From Terriglobales bacterium (GTDB taxonomy: Bacteria > Acidobacteriota > Terriglobia > Terriglobales > Acidobacteriaceae), in NCBI GenBank assembly GCA_015655585.1, contig JAATEV010000057.1, forward strand, positions 1-42,510: 42,510 nucleotides of DNA, read 5' to 3'. The notes beneath the pieces are model-generated. The model saw only the letters and a list, made by a program, of their open reading frames with translations. It had not been told where the DNA came from and ran no database searches. Below, piece after piece: positions 24,324 through 32,155 of the stretch (position 1 is its first letter; each line of letters starts with the position of its first letter). Made by a program: the position numbers and the translations under genes.

Positions 24324-25067
24324 TTGGCCGAGCCACGCACAGCAACTCTTCAATCCAACGAGCAGCCCGGTACTGAGACCCGGCTGCTCACCTTCGCCCT
24401 CGATCCCGGCGGCCCCGACTTCCCCTACGTCCCCGGCAAGTACATCATCGTGGACACCGGCCTCCCCCTGCCCGACGGCAAAATCCGCAAACGAGCCTAC
24501 ACTCTCCTCTCCTTCGACACCGCCACCGGCATCTTCCAGATCGCCGTCCGCCGCGTAGGCCCCGCCACCGACTACCTCCACGCCCTCACTCCCGGCCAAC
24601 AAATCCGTTTCAGCGGCCCCTGGGGCAAATACCTACCCCATCCAGCCGACGAGAACGAGACCGAAAACGAGAACATCTGGATCATCGCCACCGACACCGG
24701 ACTCACCGCCACCGTCGGTCTTCTGCAATCCACCGACCTCGAACCACGCTCCCACCGCATTCATTTCACATGGTTTCTAACCGAATCCAGCTACTTCCTC
24801 CCCCCGAAATTCGTCGAAGAAAAACTAAATAAAAATCTCGCAAATTTCCAAATCCTGGAAATCCCCCCCATCCACTCACCAGAACGCCCGGAAGCAGCCA
24901 ACCGCTGGCTCCACCAGCAACTAAGCGCCTCCAAACCCACCCGAGTCTACCTCTCCGGCGACGGAGCCATCCTGCTCCCTTGGCTGGAAACCATTGCAAA
25001 CGCAGGAGTTCCCGCCGACCACATTCACATCGAAACCTTCTTCAACCACGCAAAATCCAAGGCTTAA
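24324..25067 (+). CDS. FNR-like FAD-dependent oxidoreductase in the cobalamin operon
   Basis: 247 residues from a TTG start 3 bases after the DUF3209 stop codon, so translation is probably coupled. The first half is a ferredoxin-NADP-reductase-type FAD domain: VPGKYIIVDTG, then KRAYTLLS, the R-x-Y-[ST]-x-x-S motif that holds FAD. The second half aligns with the NAD(P) domain, but its signatures are weak: ATDTGLTATVGLL in place of GGTGIAP and LSGDGAILLPW in place of CGP; it ends HIHIETFFNHAKSKA. No cysteine cluster is present. It could supply electrons to a corrinoid intermediate or to the CbiX iron-sulphur tail. A 100-base patch at 24770-24870 is noticeably richer in A and T than the neighbours. 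Confidence 0.75.
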   Translation: MAEPRTATLQSNEQPGTETRLLTFALDPGGPDFPYVPGKYIIVDTGLPLPDGKIRKRAYTLLSFDTATGIFQIAVRRVGPATDYLHALTPGQQIRFSGPWGKYLPHPADENETENENIWIIATDTGLTATVGLLQSTDLEPRSHRIHFTWFLTESSYFLPPKFVEEKLNKNLANFQILEIPPIHSPERPEAANRWLHQQLSASKPTRVYLSGDGAILLPWLETIANAGVPADHIHIETFFNHAKSKA

Positions 25068-25076
25068 AATCAATCC

Positions 25077-26198
25077 ATGGAGCCAGCCGTACAACCAAGG
25101 GACAAACGAGGCCAGCGCACCGGCTTCACCACCGGAGCGTGCAGCGCAGCCGCGGCCAAAGCAGCCACCCACTGCTTAAAAACCCAGTCCCCGCTCGAAT
25201 CCATCGAGATCCGCCTCCCCAACCGCGCCCTCGCCACCTTCGCCCTGAAACGCTGCGAAATCCACGCCGACCGCGTCATTTGCAGCGTAATCAAAGACGC
25301 AGGCGACGACCCCGACTGCACCCACGGAGCCGAGCTCACCGCCGAAGTCCACTTCAAGCCCGATTCCGGCATCGAGCTTCGCGGAGGCCCCGGTGTGGCC
25401 ACCGTCACCAAGGCCGGTCTCGGCCTCGCCATAGGTGTCCCCGCCATCAACCCCGTCCCCCGCATGAACATCACCGAGATGGTGCAGGAAGAACTTGCAG
25501 ACAGCGGACACTCCGGAGCCGTCGTCACCATCAGCGTTCCCGGCGGCGAGGAGATGGCCAAGCAGACCACCAACGCCCGCCTCGGCCTCATCGGCGGCAT
25601 CTCCATCCTAGGCACCACCGGCATCGTCCGTCCCTACTCAACAGCCGCCTTCCGCACCAGCGTGCTGCTCGAAATCGACGTAGCCGTACAGTGCAATCTC
25701 CACGAGGTAGTCCTCACCACCGGCGGCAAATCCGAGCAATACGCCATGAACCTCCATCCAAACATGCGCGAAGAGTCCTTCATTCAGGTAGGCGACTTCA
25801 TCGGCGTAGCCCTCAAACACAGCGCCCGCCGCCACATGGACAAGGCCATCATCGTAGGCATGATGGGCAAGCTCTCCAAGATGGCCGACGGCCACATGAT
25901 GACCCACGTAGCCGGTTCCGAAGTCAACCTCGAATTCCTCGCCACGCTCGCCGCAGAAATCGGCGCAGACGCCGCCCTTCAGGAAAAAATCCGCCACGCC
26001 AACACCGCCCGCGAGGTCCTCGAAATCTGCTCCGCCGCCGGTCTCACCGGCATCACCACCCTCATCTGCAAAAAAGTAGTAGAAAACGGCTCCGCACACG
26101 CCGGGGGCCAGCTTCCCATCCAGGTCTATCTCGTCGACTTCAACGGCAAGCTCCTCGGCCAATACCCTCCCACAGACACCAGCGAGGTACATCCATGA
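25077..26198 (+). CDS. cbiD: Cobalt-precorrin-5B C1-methyltransferase
   Basis: 373 residues. CbiD methylates C1 of the corrin ring of cobalt-precorrin-5B using S-adenosylmethionine. The family opening GQRTGFTTGACSAAAAKAA is unmistakable, with later conserved stretches GPGVATVTKAGLGLAIGVPAINPVPRMNI, GGISILGTTGIVRPYS and LTTGGKSEQYAMNLHP. There is no ribosome binding site before the ATG; TTAAAAT at 25064-25070 could be a -10 element for an internal near-leaderless transcript, though it includes the stop codon of the previous gene. Its TGA overlaps the cbiC start in an ATGA. Confidence 0.95.
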   Translation: MEPAVQPRDKRGQRTGFTTGACSAAAAKAATHCLKTQSPLESIEIRLPNRALATFALKRCEIHADRVICSVIKDAGDDPDCTHGAELTAEVHFKPDSGIELRGGPGVATVTKAGLGLAIGVPAINPVPRMNITEMVQEELADSGHSGAVVTISVPGGEEMAKQTTNARLGLIGGISILGTTGIVRPYSTAAFRTSVLLEIDVAVQCNLHEVVLTTGGKSEQYAMNLHPNMREESFIQVGDFIGVALKHSARRHMDKAIIVGMMGKLSKMADGHMMTHVAGSEVNLEFLATLAAEIGADAALQEKIRHANTAREVLEICSAAGLTGITTLICKKVVENGSAHAGGQLPIQVYLVDFNGKLLGQYPPTDTSEVHP

Positions 26199-26845
26199 AC
26201 GACATGCGTCAGATGACGGCATTAGGCCGCAGCATTGAAGACGGCAGCTTTGCCATCATCGACCAGGAGGCCGCGCCCTTCAACCATCCACCGCGCGAAT
26301 GGCAGGTCGTCCGGCGCATCATCCATGCCACCGCCGACTTCGAGTACAAAACCCTCGCCACCCTCCACCCCGAAGCCGTGGACTCCGGCATCCGCGCCCT
26401 CCGCGGCGGCTGCAACGTCATCGTCGATGTCAAAATGATTACCGCCGGTCTCAATCAGGACCGCCTCGACGCCTACGGCTGCACCATCGCCTCCTACATC
26501 TCCGACCCCGACGTCATCGAAGTCGCCAAGGCCAACAACTCCACCCGCGGCATCGAGTCCATCCGCAAGGCCCACCGCCTCGGCAAGCTCGACGGCTCCG
26601 TCATCGCCATCGGCAACGCTCCCACCGCCCTGCTCGAAGTCGTCCGCCTCATCCGCGAAGAAAACGCCCGCCCCGCACTCATCATAGGAGTCCCCGTAGG
26701 CTTCGTCTCCGCCGCCGAATCCAAGGAGGAAGTCCTCAAGCTGGACGTTCCCTACATCGTCACCCGTGGCCGCAAAGGCGGCAGCCCCATAGCCGTAGCC
26801 ATCATCCACGCACTCCTGCTCCTCTCTACGGAGAAGCCCTCATGA
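26195..26845 (+). CDS. cbiC: Cobalt-precorrin-8 (precorrin-8X) methylmutase
   Basis: 216 residues from the ATG at 26195, which overlaps the cbiD stop as ATGA. The enzyme moves the methyl group from C11 to C12, giving cobyrinic acid. The catalytic histidine is in RIIHATADFEY (about residue 45). Other family stretches are CNVIVDVKMITAGL, AIGNAPTALLEVVRLI and IIGVPVGFVSAAESKEEV, ending in RGRKGGSPIAVAIIHALL. Length is normal. In the same frame an open reading stretch continues far upstream inside cbiD, but it lacks the family sequence, so the start at 26195 is secure. Confidence 0.95.
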   Translation: MNDMRQMTALGRSIEDGSFAIIDQEAAPFNHPPREWQVVRRIIHATADFEYKTLATLHPEAVDSGIRALRGGCNVIVDVKMITAGLNQDRLDAYGCTIASYISDPDVIEVAKANNSTRGIESIRKAHRLGKLDGSVIAIGNAPTALLEVVRLIREENARPALIIGVPVGFVSAAESKEEVLKLDVPYIVTRGRKGGSPIAVAIIHALLLLSTEKPS

Positions 26846-28122
26846 GCACCCTAAAGCCACGCCGAGCCGTAACCGTCATCGGCATCGGCGACGACGGCTG
26901 CAAAGGCCTCACCGCCCGCGCCGTCGATGCCGTCATGACCGCCAGCATCCTCGTAGGCGGCGAGCGCCAACTCGAATTCTTCCCCCAATTCGAAGGCCGC
27001 CGCATCCCCATCAAGTCCGGCCTCACCGCCCTGCTCGAAGAGATCGCCGAGCTAGCCCACGAGCACACCATCTGCGTCCTCGCCTCCGGCGACCCGCTCT
27101 TCTACGGCATCGGCAGCCTCGTCGTCCGCAAAATCGGCGCGGACTCCGTCGAAATCATCCCCCACCCCAGCTCCATCCAGTGGGCCTTCGCCCGCGCAGG
27201 CATCAGCCACGACGACGCCATCGCCATCTCCCTCCACGGACGCCCCCGCACCGGCCTCGTAGCCCGTCTGCGTCGCCACAAAAAAATTGCCATCCTCACC
27301 GATCCCGAAAACTCGCCATCGACGCTGGCGAGCCACATGCTCCAATTCAACCAGCAAGACTGGCGCGCCATCGTCTGCGAAAACCTCTCCGGTCCCGGCG
27401 AGCGCATCCGCACCTTCGACACCCTCCAGTCACTCGCCGACTGCAACGACATCGGCCCCCTCAACGTCCTCCTCCTCATCCGCTCCAACCCCAACTGGCA
27501 GCCCCCCGCCACGCTCGCCTCCTTCCCTGAAGAGGCCTTCGCCAAACGAATGCCCAAGCTCGGTCTCATCACCAAGCGCGAGGTTCGCGTCCTCTCTCTA
27601 GCCGCGCTCCACCTCCGTCCCAACGCCGTAGTCTGGGACATCGGCGCGGGCTCCGGCTCCGTAGCCATCGAGTCCGCACTTCTCGCCCCCGAAGGCCGCG
27701 TCTACGCCATCGAGGTCGATCCCGAAGGCGTCGAAATCTGCAACGAAAACATCCGCAGCTTCGGCACCGACAACGTAACCGTCATCTCCGGTCGCGCCCC
27801 CGCCGCCTGCGCCGGTCTCGAATCCCCCGACGCCGTCTTCGTAGGCGGCAGCAAAGGCAGCATGGAGGAGATCGTCTCCCTCGCGCTCGACCGCCTCACT
27901 CCCGGCGGACGCCTCGTCGTCAACGCCATTACCCTCGAAAACGCGGGCGAGGTCTACCGCGTCCTCCGCGAGCGCAACCTCACCCCCGACGTCCTCATGC
28001 TTCAGGCCTCCCGAGCCGTCCCGCTCGCCCACTACATGCGCTACGAGGCCCTCAACCCCATCCAGATCTTCTCCGTCGAAAAGCCGGTCACACCGGCGGA
28101 AGGAACCCCATCATGCAGCTAG
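26842..28122 (+). CDS. cbiET: Fused cobalt-precorrin-7 C5-methyltransferase and C15-methyltransferase/decarboxylase
   Basis: 426 residues from the ATG at 26842, overlapping the cbiC stop as ATGA. The N-terminal 200 residues are a tetrapyrrole methylase of the CbiE type (VTVIGIGDDGCKGLT, LASGDPLFYGIG, IPHPSSIQWAFARAG). The C-terminal 190 residues are the CbiT class I methyltransferase with the SAM motif VWDIGAGSGSVAIESA and EVDPEGVEICNENI. CbiE methylates C5, and CbiT methylates C15 and removes the C12 acetate carboxyl. The same fusion is called CobL in the aerobic pathway; the anaerobic neighbours make the CbiET name better here. Confidence 0.95.
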   Translation: MSTLKPRRAVTVIGIGDDGCKGLTARAVDAVMTASILVGGERQLEFFPQFEGRRIPIKSGLTALLEEIAELAHEHTICVLASGDPLFYGIGSLVVRKIGADSVEIIPHPSSIQWAFARAGISHDDAIAISLHGRPRTGLVARLRRHKKIAILTDPENSPSTLASHMLQFNQQDWRAIVCENLSGPGERIRTFDTLQSLADCNDIGPLNVLLLIRSNPNWQPPATLASFPEEAFAKRMPKLGLITKREVRVLSLAALHLRPNAVVWDIGAGSGSVAIESALLAPEGRVYAIEVDPEGVEICNENIRSFGTDNVTVISGRAPAACAGLESPDAVFVGGSKGSMEEIVSLALDRLTPGGRLVVNAITLENAGEVYRVLRERNLTPDVLMLQASRAVPLAHYMRYEALNPIQIFSVEKPVTPAEGTPSCS

Positions 28123-28892
28123 GCACACTCTACGGAGTCGGCGTAGGCCCCGGCGCACCCGACCTCCTCACCCTCCGCGCCGTCAACGTCCTCAAGTCCG
28201 TCCCCGTCCTCGCACTTCCCCGCAGCAGCGACTACGGCTCCTCCATGGCCTGGAAGATCATCAAGCCCACCATCGGCGAAAACCCCGATCAGGAACGCCT
28301 CTTCCTCACCTTCCCCATGAAGAAGGACCCCGCGCAGCTCCTCCCCGCCTGGAACAAGGCCTTCACCGAGATCGGCAAGCACCTCGAAGCGGGCAAGTCC
28401 GTAGCCTTCGCCACCGAAGGCGACCCCTCGCTCTACAGCACCTTCATCTATCTGGGCCGCGAGGCCCAGCAGCGCTGGCCCGGCATCAAGGTCGAGATCG
28501 TCCCCGGTGTCTCCTCCATCAACGCCGTAGCCTCCATCACGCAAATCCCCCTGGCCGACGGACAAGAGCGCATCGCCATCATCCCCGCCAACTACGGCAT
28601 CGAAGACCTCACCCGCGTCCTCGCCGAGTTCGACACCACCATCCTCATGAAGATCGGCTCCGAGATGCCCAACGTCCTCGCCGCGCTCGAACAACAAGGC
28701 CTCACCGACAAAGCCGTCTTCGTCTCCAAGGCCACCATGGCCGAACAGAACGTAGTCCGCAACCTCCGCGAGGCCTCCGGAGCCTACGGCGACTGCTTCG
28801 CCATGGTCATCGTCTCCCGCAAAGAGCGCAACGGAGTCCTCGGCGGCGACGTAGAAGTAACCCCTCTGCGTGCATTGATGGAGCAGGAATAA
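28113..28892 (+). CDS. cbiL: Cobalt-factor II (precorrin-2) C20-methyltransferase
   Basis: 259 residues, starting 10 bases inside the cbiET gene. It adds a methyl group at C20, the first methylation after cobalt insertion. The tetrapyrrole methylase fold is shown by LYGVGVGPGAPDLLTLRAV at the N-terminus, the SAM loop ATEGDPSLYSTF and EIVPGVSSINAVAS, with LADGQERIAIIPA and TILMKIGSEMPNVLAAL further on, all typical of CbiL/CobI. The next gene starts 3 bases after its stop codon. Confidence 0.94.
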   Translation: MQLGTLYGVGVGPGAPDLLTLRAVNVLKSVPVLALPRSSDYGSSMAWKIIKPTIGENPDQERLFLTFPMKKDPAQLLPAWNKAFTEIGKHLEAGKSVAFATEGDPSLYSTFIYLGREAQQRWPGIKVEIVPGVSSINAVASITQIPLADGQERIAIIPANYGIEDLTRVLAEFDTTILMKIGSEMPNVLAALEQQGLTDKAVFVSKATMAEQNVVRNLREASGAYGDCFAMVIVSRKERNGVLGGDVEVTPLRALMEQE

Positions 28893-28894
28893 CC

Positions 28895-30031
28895 ATGGTC
28901 CAGCAGCGCAAGCCCTACGCCGTCTACGCCATCACGCGCCACGGCATCGAGATCGCCAAACGCCTCACCGCGCAAATAGAAGGCGCAGACCTCTTCGTCT
29001 CACAAAAACTCCTCGCCGCGGCGCCCGAAGGCGCAATTCCCCTGCCTCTCCCCATGGGTCCCACCCTCACCGAGACCTTCACCGCCTACGACTGCCACAT
29101 CTTCATCATCAGCGTAGGCGCAGTCGTCCGCATGATCGCCCCGCTCATGCAGAACAAAAAAATCGACCCCGCCGTCCTCTGCGTAGACGACGCCGCCCGC
29201 TTCACCATCTGCGTCCTCTCCGGCCACGTAGGCCGCGGCAACTCCTTCACCGAGAAGGTAGCCTCCGCCCTCGACAACCTCCCCGTCATCACCACCGCAT
29301 CCGACGCCATCGGCACCCTCACCGTAGACATCCTCGGCCGAGACCTCGGCTGGACCCTCGACGATCCCGACCGCAACGTAACCCGAGGCTGCGCCGCCGT
29401 AGTCAACAACGAAAAAGTTCTCTTCGTACAGGAAACCGGCGAACCCAACTGGTGGCCACAAGACAAGCCGTTACCACCCGGCGTAACCTACACCACCACC
29501 CTGGAAAACATCGACCCCACCGCATACGAAATCCTCCTCATAGCCAGCGACCGCGACCTCAAAACCACCCACCCCGCGCACTGGCAGAACGCCGTCCTCT
29601 ACCGCCCCAAATCCCTGGTAATCGGAATGGGCTGCGACAAAAACGCCGCCGCCGACATGGTCGAGCGCGGCTTCCTCCATCTCCTTCAGCAAAACCATCT
29701 CTCCGTAAAGTCGGTAAAGGCCATCGCCACCATCGACGTTAAAAAAGAGGAGCCCGCCTTCCTGCATCTCTGCGAAAAGTATCATCTACCGTTACAAATA
29801 TTCACCGCGCCGCAACTGGACGCCGTAGCCGGAATCGAGAACCCCTCCGAGACCGTAAAAAAACACGTAGGCACCCGCGGCGTCTCCGAAGCATCCGCAC
29901 TTCTGGCCTCCGGCGCAGAAAAATTATTAGTCCCCAAGCAGATCTACACCGAGCCCAACGCAGGCCGTTCCATGACCTTCGCCGCCGCCCGCATTCCCTT
30001 TTCTCCCCGCACCACGGAGCAACAAGCATGA
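28895..30031 (+). CDS. cbiG: Cobalt-precorrin-5A hydrolase
   Basis: 378 residues. CbiG opens the lactone ring and releases the two-carbon fragment as acetaldehyde, the ring-contraction step special to the anaerobic route. The N-terminal domain has AVYAITRHGIEIAKRL and IFIISVGAVVRMIAPLM, the middle has LSGHVGRGNSFTEKVASAL and ITTASDAIGTLTVDILGR, and the C-terminal domain has LVIGMGCDKNAAADMVERG, where many relatives carry a GCRRG-like motif. Its presence, with cbiD and cbiX and without cobG or cobN, points firmly to oxygen-independent synthesis. It ends in an ATGA overlap with cbiH. Confidence 0.94.
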   Translation: MVQQRKPYAVYAITRHGIEIAKRLTAQIEGADLFVSQKLLAAAPEGAIPLPLPMGPTLTETFTAYDCHIFIISVGAVVRMIAPLMQNKKIDPAVLCVDDAARFTICVLSGHVGRGNSFTEKVASALDNLPVITTASDAIGTLTVDILGRDLGWTLDDPDRNVTRGCAAVVNNEKVLFVQETGEPNWWPQDKPLPPGVTYTTTLENIDPTAYEILLIASDRDLKTTHPAHWQNAVLYRPKSLVIGMGCDKNAAADMVERGFLHLLQQNHLSVKSVKAIATIDVKKEEPAFLHLCEKYHLPLQIFTAPQLDAVAGIENPSETVKKHVGTRGVSEASALLASGAEKLLVPKQIYTEPNAGRSMTFAAARIPFSPRTTEQQA

Positions 30032-30906
30032 CGAATCCCATCGCCCCCCCCGTCTCACAAAAGAAGGGCATCCTTTACGTCGTAGGCATCGGCCCCGGAG
30101 CCGAAGGCCACACTACCCCCGAAGCTCTCGCCGCCATCCGCGACGCCGAGCTGGTCGTCGGCTACAACACCTACATCAAGCTCGTAAGCCATCTCCTAGA
30201 TGACAAACAAGTCGTCCGCACCGGCATGACCGAAGAGATCGGCCGCGCCCGCACCGCCGTCGAGCACGCCCGCGACGGAGCCCGCGTAGCTCTCATCTCC
30301 TCCGGCGACCCCGGCGTCTACGGCATGGCCGGTCTCGTCTTCCAGGTCCTCAAAGAAATGAACTGGAAACGCGGCGAATCCCCCGAGCTACGCATCATCC
30401 CCGGCATCACTGCCCTCAGCTCCTGCGCCTCCGTCGTAGGCGCGCCGCTCGTCCACGACTTCTGCGCCATCTCTCTCTCCGACCTCCTCACCCCCTGGCC
30501 CGTCATCCAGAAGCGCATCGAGTCCGCTGCCGCCGGAGACTTCGTCATCGGCCTCTACAACCCCGCCAGCGGACGCCGCACCCGCCAGATCGTCGAGGCC
30601 CAGCAGATCATCCGCCAACATCGCGAAGGCACCACCCCCGTCGCCCTCATCAAGAGCGCCTACCGCAAGCAGCAGAACGCCGTCCTCACCGACCTCGACA
30701 CCTTCCTCGACTACGAGATCGGCATGTTAACCACCGTCCTCATCGGCTCCAGCCAGACCTTCACCTACGAGGGCTACATGGTCACCCCGCGCGGCTACAC
30801 CAACAAGTACACATGGGACGGTAAGCCCATCGAAGGCCAGCGTCCCGGCCACTCGCTGCGCCTGACAGAAGACCAGCCACAACCCATCCAAGGAGATCAA
30901 GAATGA
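30028..30906 (+). CDS. cbiH: Cobalt-factor III (precorrin-3B) C17-methyltransferase
   Basis: 292 residues, overlapping cbiG as ATGA. It methylates C17 and drives ring contraction to cobalt-precorrin-4. Signatures are LYVVGIGPGAEGHTTPEAL, VVGYNTYIKLV, the SAM loop LISSGDPGVYGMAGLVF, IPGITALSSCASVVGAPLVHDFCAISLSD and IGLYNPASGRRTRQ. It is somewhat longer than the typical 240-250 residues because of a C-terminal tail (VTPRGYTNKYTWDGKPIEGQ). It has no obvious iron-sulphur extension of the CbiH60 type. Its stop overlaps the start of an unrecognised gene as ATGA. Confidence 0.94.
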   Translation: MTNPIAPPVSQKKGILYVVGIGPGAEGHTTPEALAAIRDAELVVGYNTYIKLVSHLLDDKQVVRTGMTEEIGRARTAVEHARDGARVALISSGDPGVYGMAGLVFQVLKEMNWKRGESPELRIIPGITALSSCASVVGAPLVHDFCAISLSDLLTPWPVIQKRIESAAAGDFVIGLYNPASGRRTRQIVEAQQIIRQHREGTTPVALIKSAYRKQQNAVLTDLDTFLDYEIGMLTTVLIGSSQTFTYEGYMVTPRGYTNKYTWDGKPIEGQRPGHSLRLTEDQPQPIQGDQE

Positions 30907-31319
30907 TCGCCCACATAGGCAGAATCGCCGGAGCCATCCTCCTCGAATGCGAAGGCAGCTACCTCCTCATCGGCAACACCAAGGTCCCCTGCGACTGGCC
31001 ACAGCAAGACTTCGTAGCCCCAGCCGAGATCGACGCCCTCAAGAACCCCGTCCAGCCGCTCGAACGCTGCTCCAGCCAACCCGCGCCCCTGGGCCCCAAC
31101 TACCTGACCATCACCCTCAGCCCCAACCAGACAAAAGAAGACGCAGCCAACATCATCGCCAGCCGCTTCCTCATCACCCGCAACGGCTCCATCAGCGACC
31201 GCCTCTGGAACCTCATCCTCGGCGAAGACCCTGCCCCCGAGACCGAAGCCACCTGGCTCCTCACCATGCCCGACCGCCTCTGGCAGATCGTCCGCGAAAC
31301 CGTTCTGAGGTGCACCTAA
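30903..31319 (+). CDS. Protein of unknown function inside the cobalamin operon
   Basis: 138 residues, starting in an ATGA overlap with cbiH and ending 3 bases before cbiF, so it is clearly part of the operon. I do not recognise the family. The N-terminus (AHIGRIAGAILLECEGSYLLIGN) looks like two beta strands, the middle is rich in proline and glutamine, and the second half has helices such as TKEDAANIIASRFLITR and ISDRLWNLILG, ending in DRLWQIVRETVLRC. Four cysteines are present (C16, C30, C56, C137), without a tight cluster. No signal peptide or membrane segment is seen. Codon use matches the neighbours. Substituting for the missing reductase CbiJ is one possibility, but the sequence does not show a CbiJ fold. 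Confidence 0.8.
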   Translation: MIAHIGRIAGAILLECEGSYLLIGNTKVPCDWPQQDFVAPAEIDALKNPVQPLERCSSQPAPLGPNYLTITLSPNQTKEDAANIIASRFLITRNGSISDRLWNLILGEDPAPETEATWLLTMPDRLWQIVRETVLRCT

Positions 31320-31322
31320 CCC

Positions 31323-32087
31323 ATGCGCGTCTACATCATCGGCGCCGGTCCCGGCGACCCCCGTCTCCTCACCCTTCGCGGACGCGACCTCATCGCCTCC
31401 TGCCCCGTCGTCCTCTACACCGGCTCTCTCGTGCCCAAAGAGGTCATCTCCCACGCCAGCCCCACCGCTCGCGTGCTCGACTCCTCCGGCATGACCCTCG
31501 ACGAGATCACCGCCATCGTCACCGAAGCCCGCGACGCCAACCACGACGTCGCCCGCGTCCACACCGGCGATCCCTCCATCTTCGGCTCCACCGCCGAGCA
31601 GGTCCGTCGCTTCGAAGCCCTCAGCATCGCCTACGAAATCATCCCCGGCGTCTCCTCCTTCACCGCCGCCGCCGCCGCCATAGGCCGCGAGCTCACCCTC
31701 CCCGAGCTCTCCCAGACCATCATCCTCACCCGCGCCGAAGGCCGCACCCCAGTCCCAGCCGGACAACACCTGCACGAACTCGCCCCCCATCAGGCCACGC
31801 TCGCTCTCTTCCTAAGCATCACGCTTTTAAAATCCGCCATGGAAGAGCTCATCCCCTCCTACGGAGAAGACTGCCCCGTAGCCGTAGTCCATAAGGCCTC
31901 CTGGCCCGACCAGATCATCGTCCGCGGCACCCTCTCCGACATCGCCCAGAAAGTCCGCGAAGCCCGTATCAACTCCCAGGCCATGGTCCTCGTAGGCCGA
32001 GTCCTCACCGCCGAAGACTTCGCCGAATCCCGCCTCTACGCCGCCGACTTCACCCACCGCTTCCGCCGCGCCACCAAACCCGAATAA
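31323..32087 (+). CDS. cbiF: Cobalt-precorrin-4 C11-methyltransferase
   Basis: 254 residues, the last gene of the operon. It methylates C11 before the lactone is opened by CbiG. The tetrapyrrole methylase signatures are VYIIGAGPGDPRLLTLRGRDLI, VVLYTGSLVP, the SAM loop RVHTGDPSIFGSTAEQ and EIIPGVSSFTAAAAAIGRELTLPE, followed by SQTIILTRAEGRTPVP and AVVHKASWPDQIIVRGTL, which mark the CbiF/CobM group. It is followed by a hairpin oriented for the opposite strand; its own terminator would be this same stem. Confidence 0.95.
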   Translation: MRVYIIGAGPGDPRLLTLRGRDLIASCPVVLYTGSLVPKEVISHASPTARVLDSSGMTLDEITAIVTEARDANHDVARVHTGDPSIFGSTAEQVRRFEALSIAYEIIPGVSSFTAAAAAIGRELTLPELSQTIILTRAEGRTPVPAGQHLHELAPHQATLALFLSITLLKSAMEELIPSYGEDCPVAVVHKASWPDQIIVRGTLSDIAQKVREARINSQAMVLVGRVLTAEDFAESRLYAADFTHRFRRATKPE

Positions 32088-32100
32088 TCTCTCACAAAGC

Positions 32101-32137
32101 AAAAAAAGGCCGCTTCCTGATCTCTCAGGAAGCGGCC
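32101..32137 (-). terminator. Rho-independent terminator of the TonB receptor gene
   Basis: GGCCGCTTCCTGA (32108-32120) and TCAGGAAGCGGCC (32125-32137) form a perfect 13-bp stem with a TCTC loop. On the minus strand the stem is followed by a run of seven T (32107-32101), so it ends the receptor transcript. In the plus direction there is no T-run, so termination of the cbi operon here would be weaker. Confidence 0.9.
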
Positions 32138-32155
32138 AATATTCAGAGGATTTAT

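Noticed and set aside
24980..26194. An upstream extension of the cbiC frame by about 405 codons
   Set aside because: The extension is arginine-rich and lies over cbiD; the methylmutase family sequence begins only at 26195, where an ATGA overlap marks the start.
26299..26841. An upstream extension of the cbiET frame into cbiC
   Set aside because: The CbiE domain begins at ATG 26842; the upstream part is R/H/P-rich noise over cbiC.
22674..32087. The TonB receptor at 32156 as the B12 importer (BtuB) of the cobalamin locus
   Set aside because: It is on the opposite strand with its own promoter, has no riboswitch, and has the Oar-like architecture and length rather than the roughly 600 residues of BtuB.
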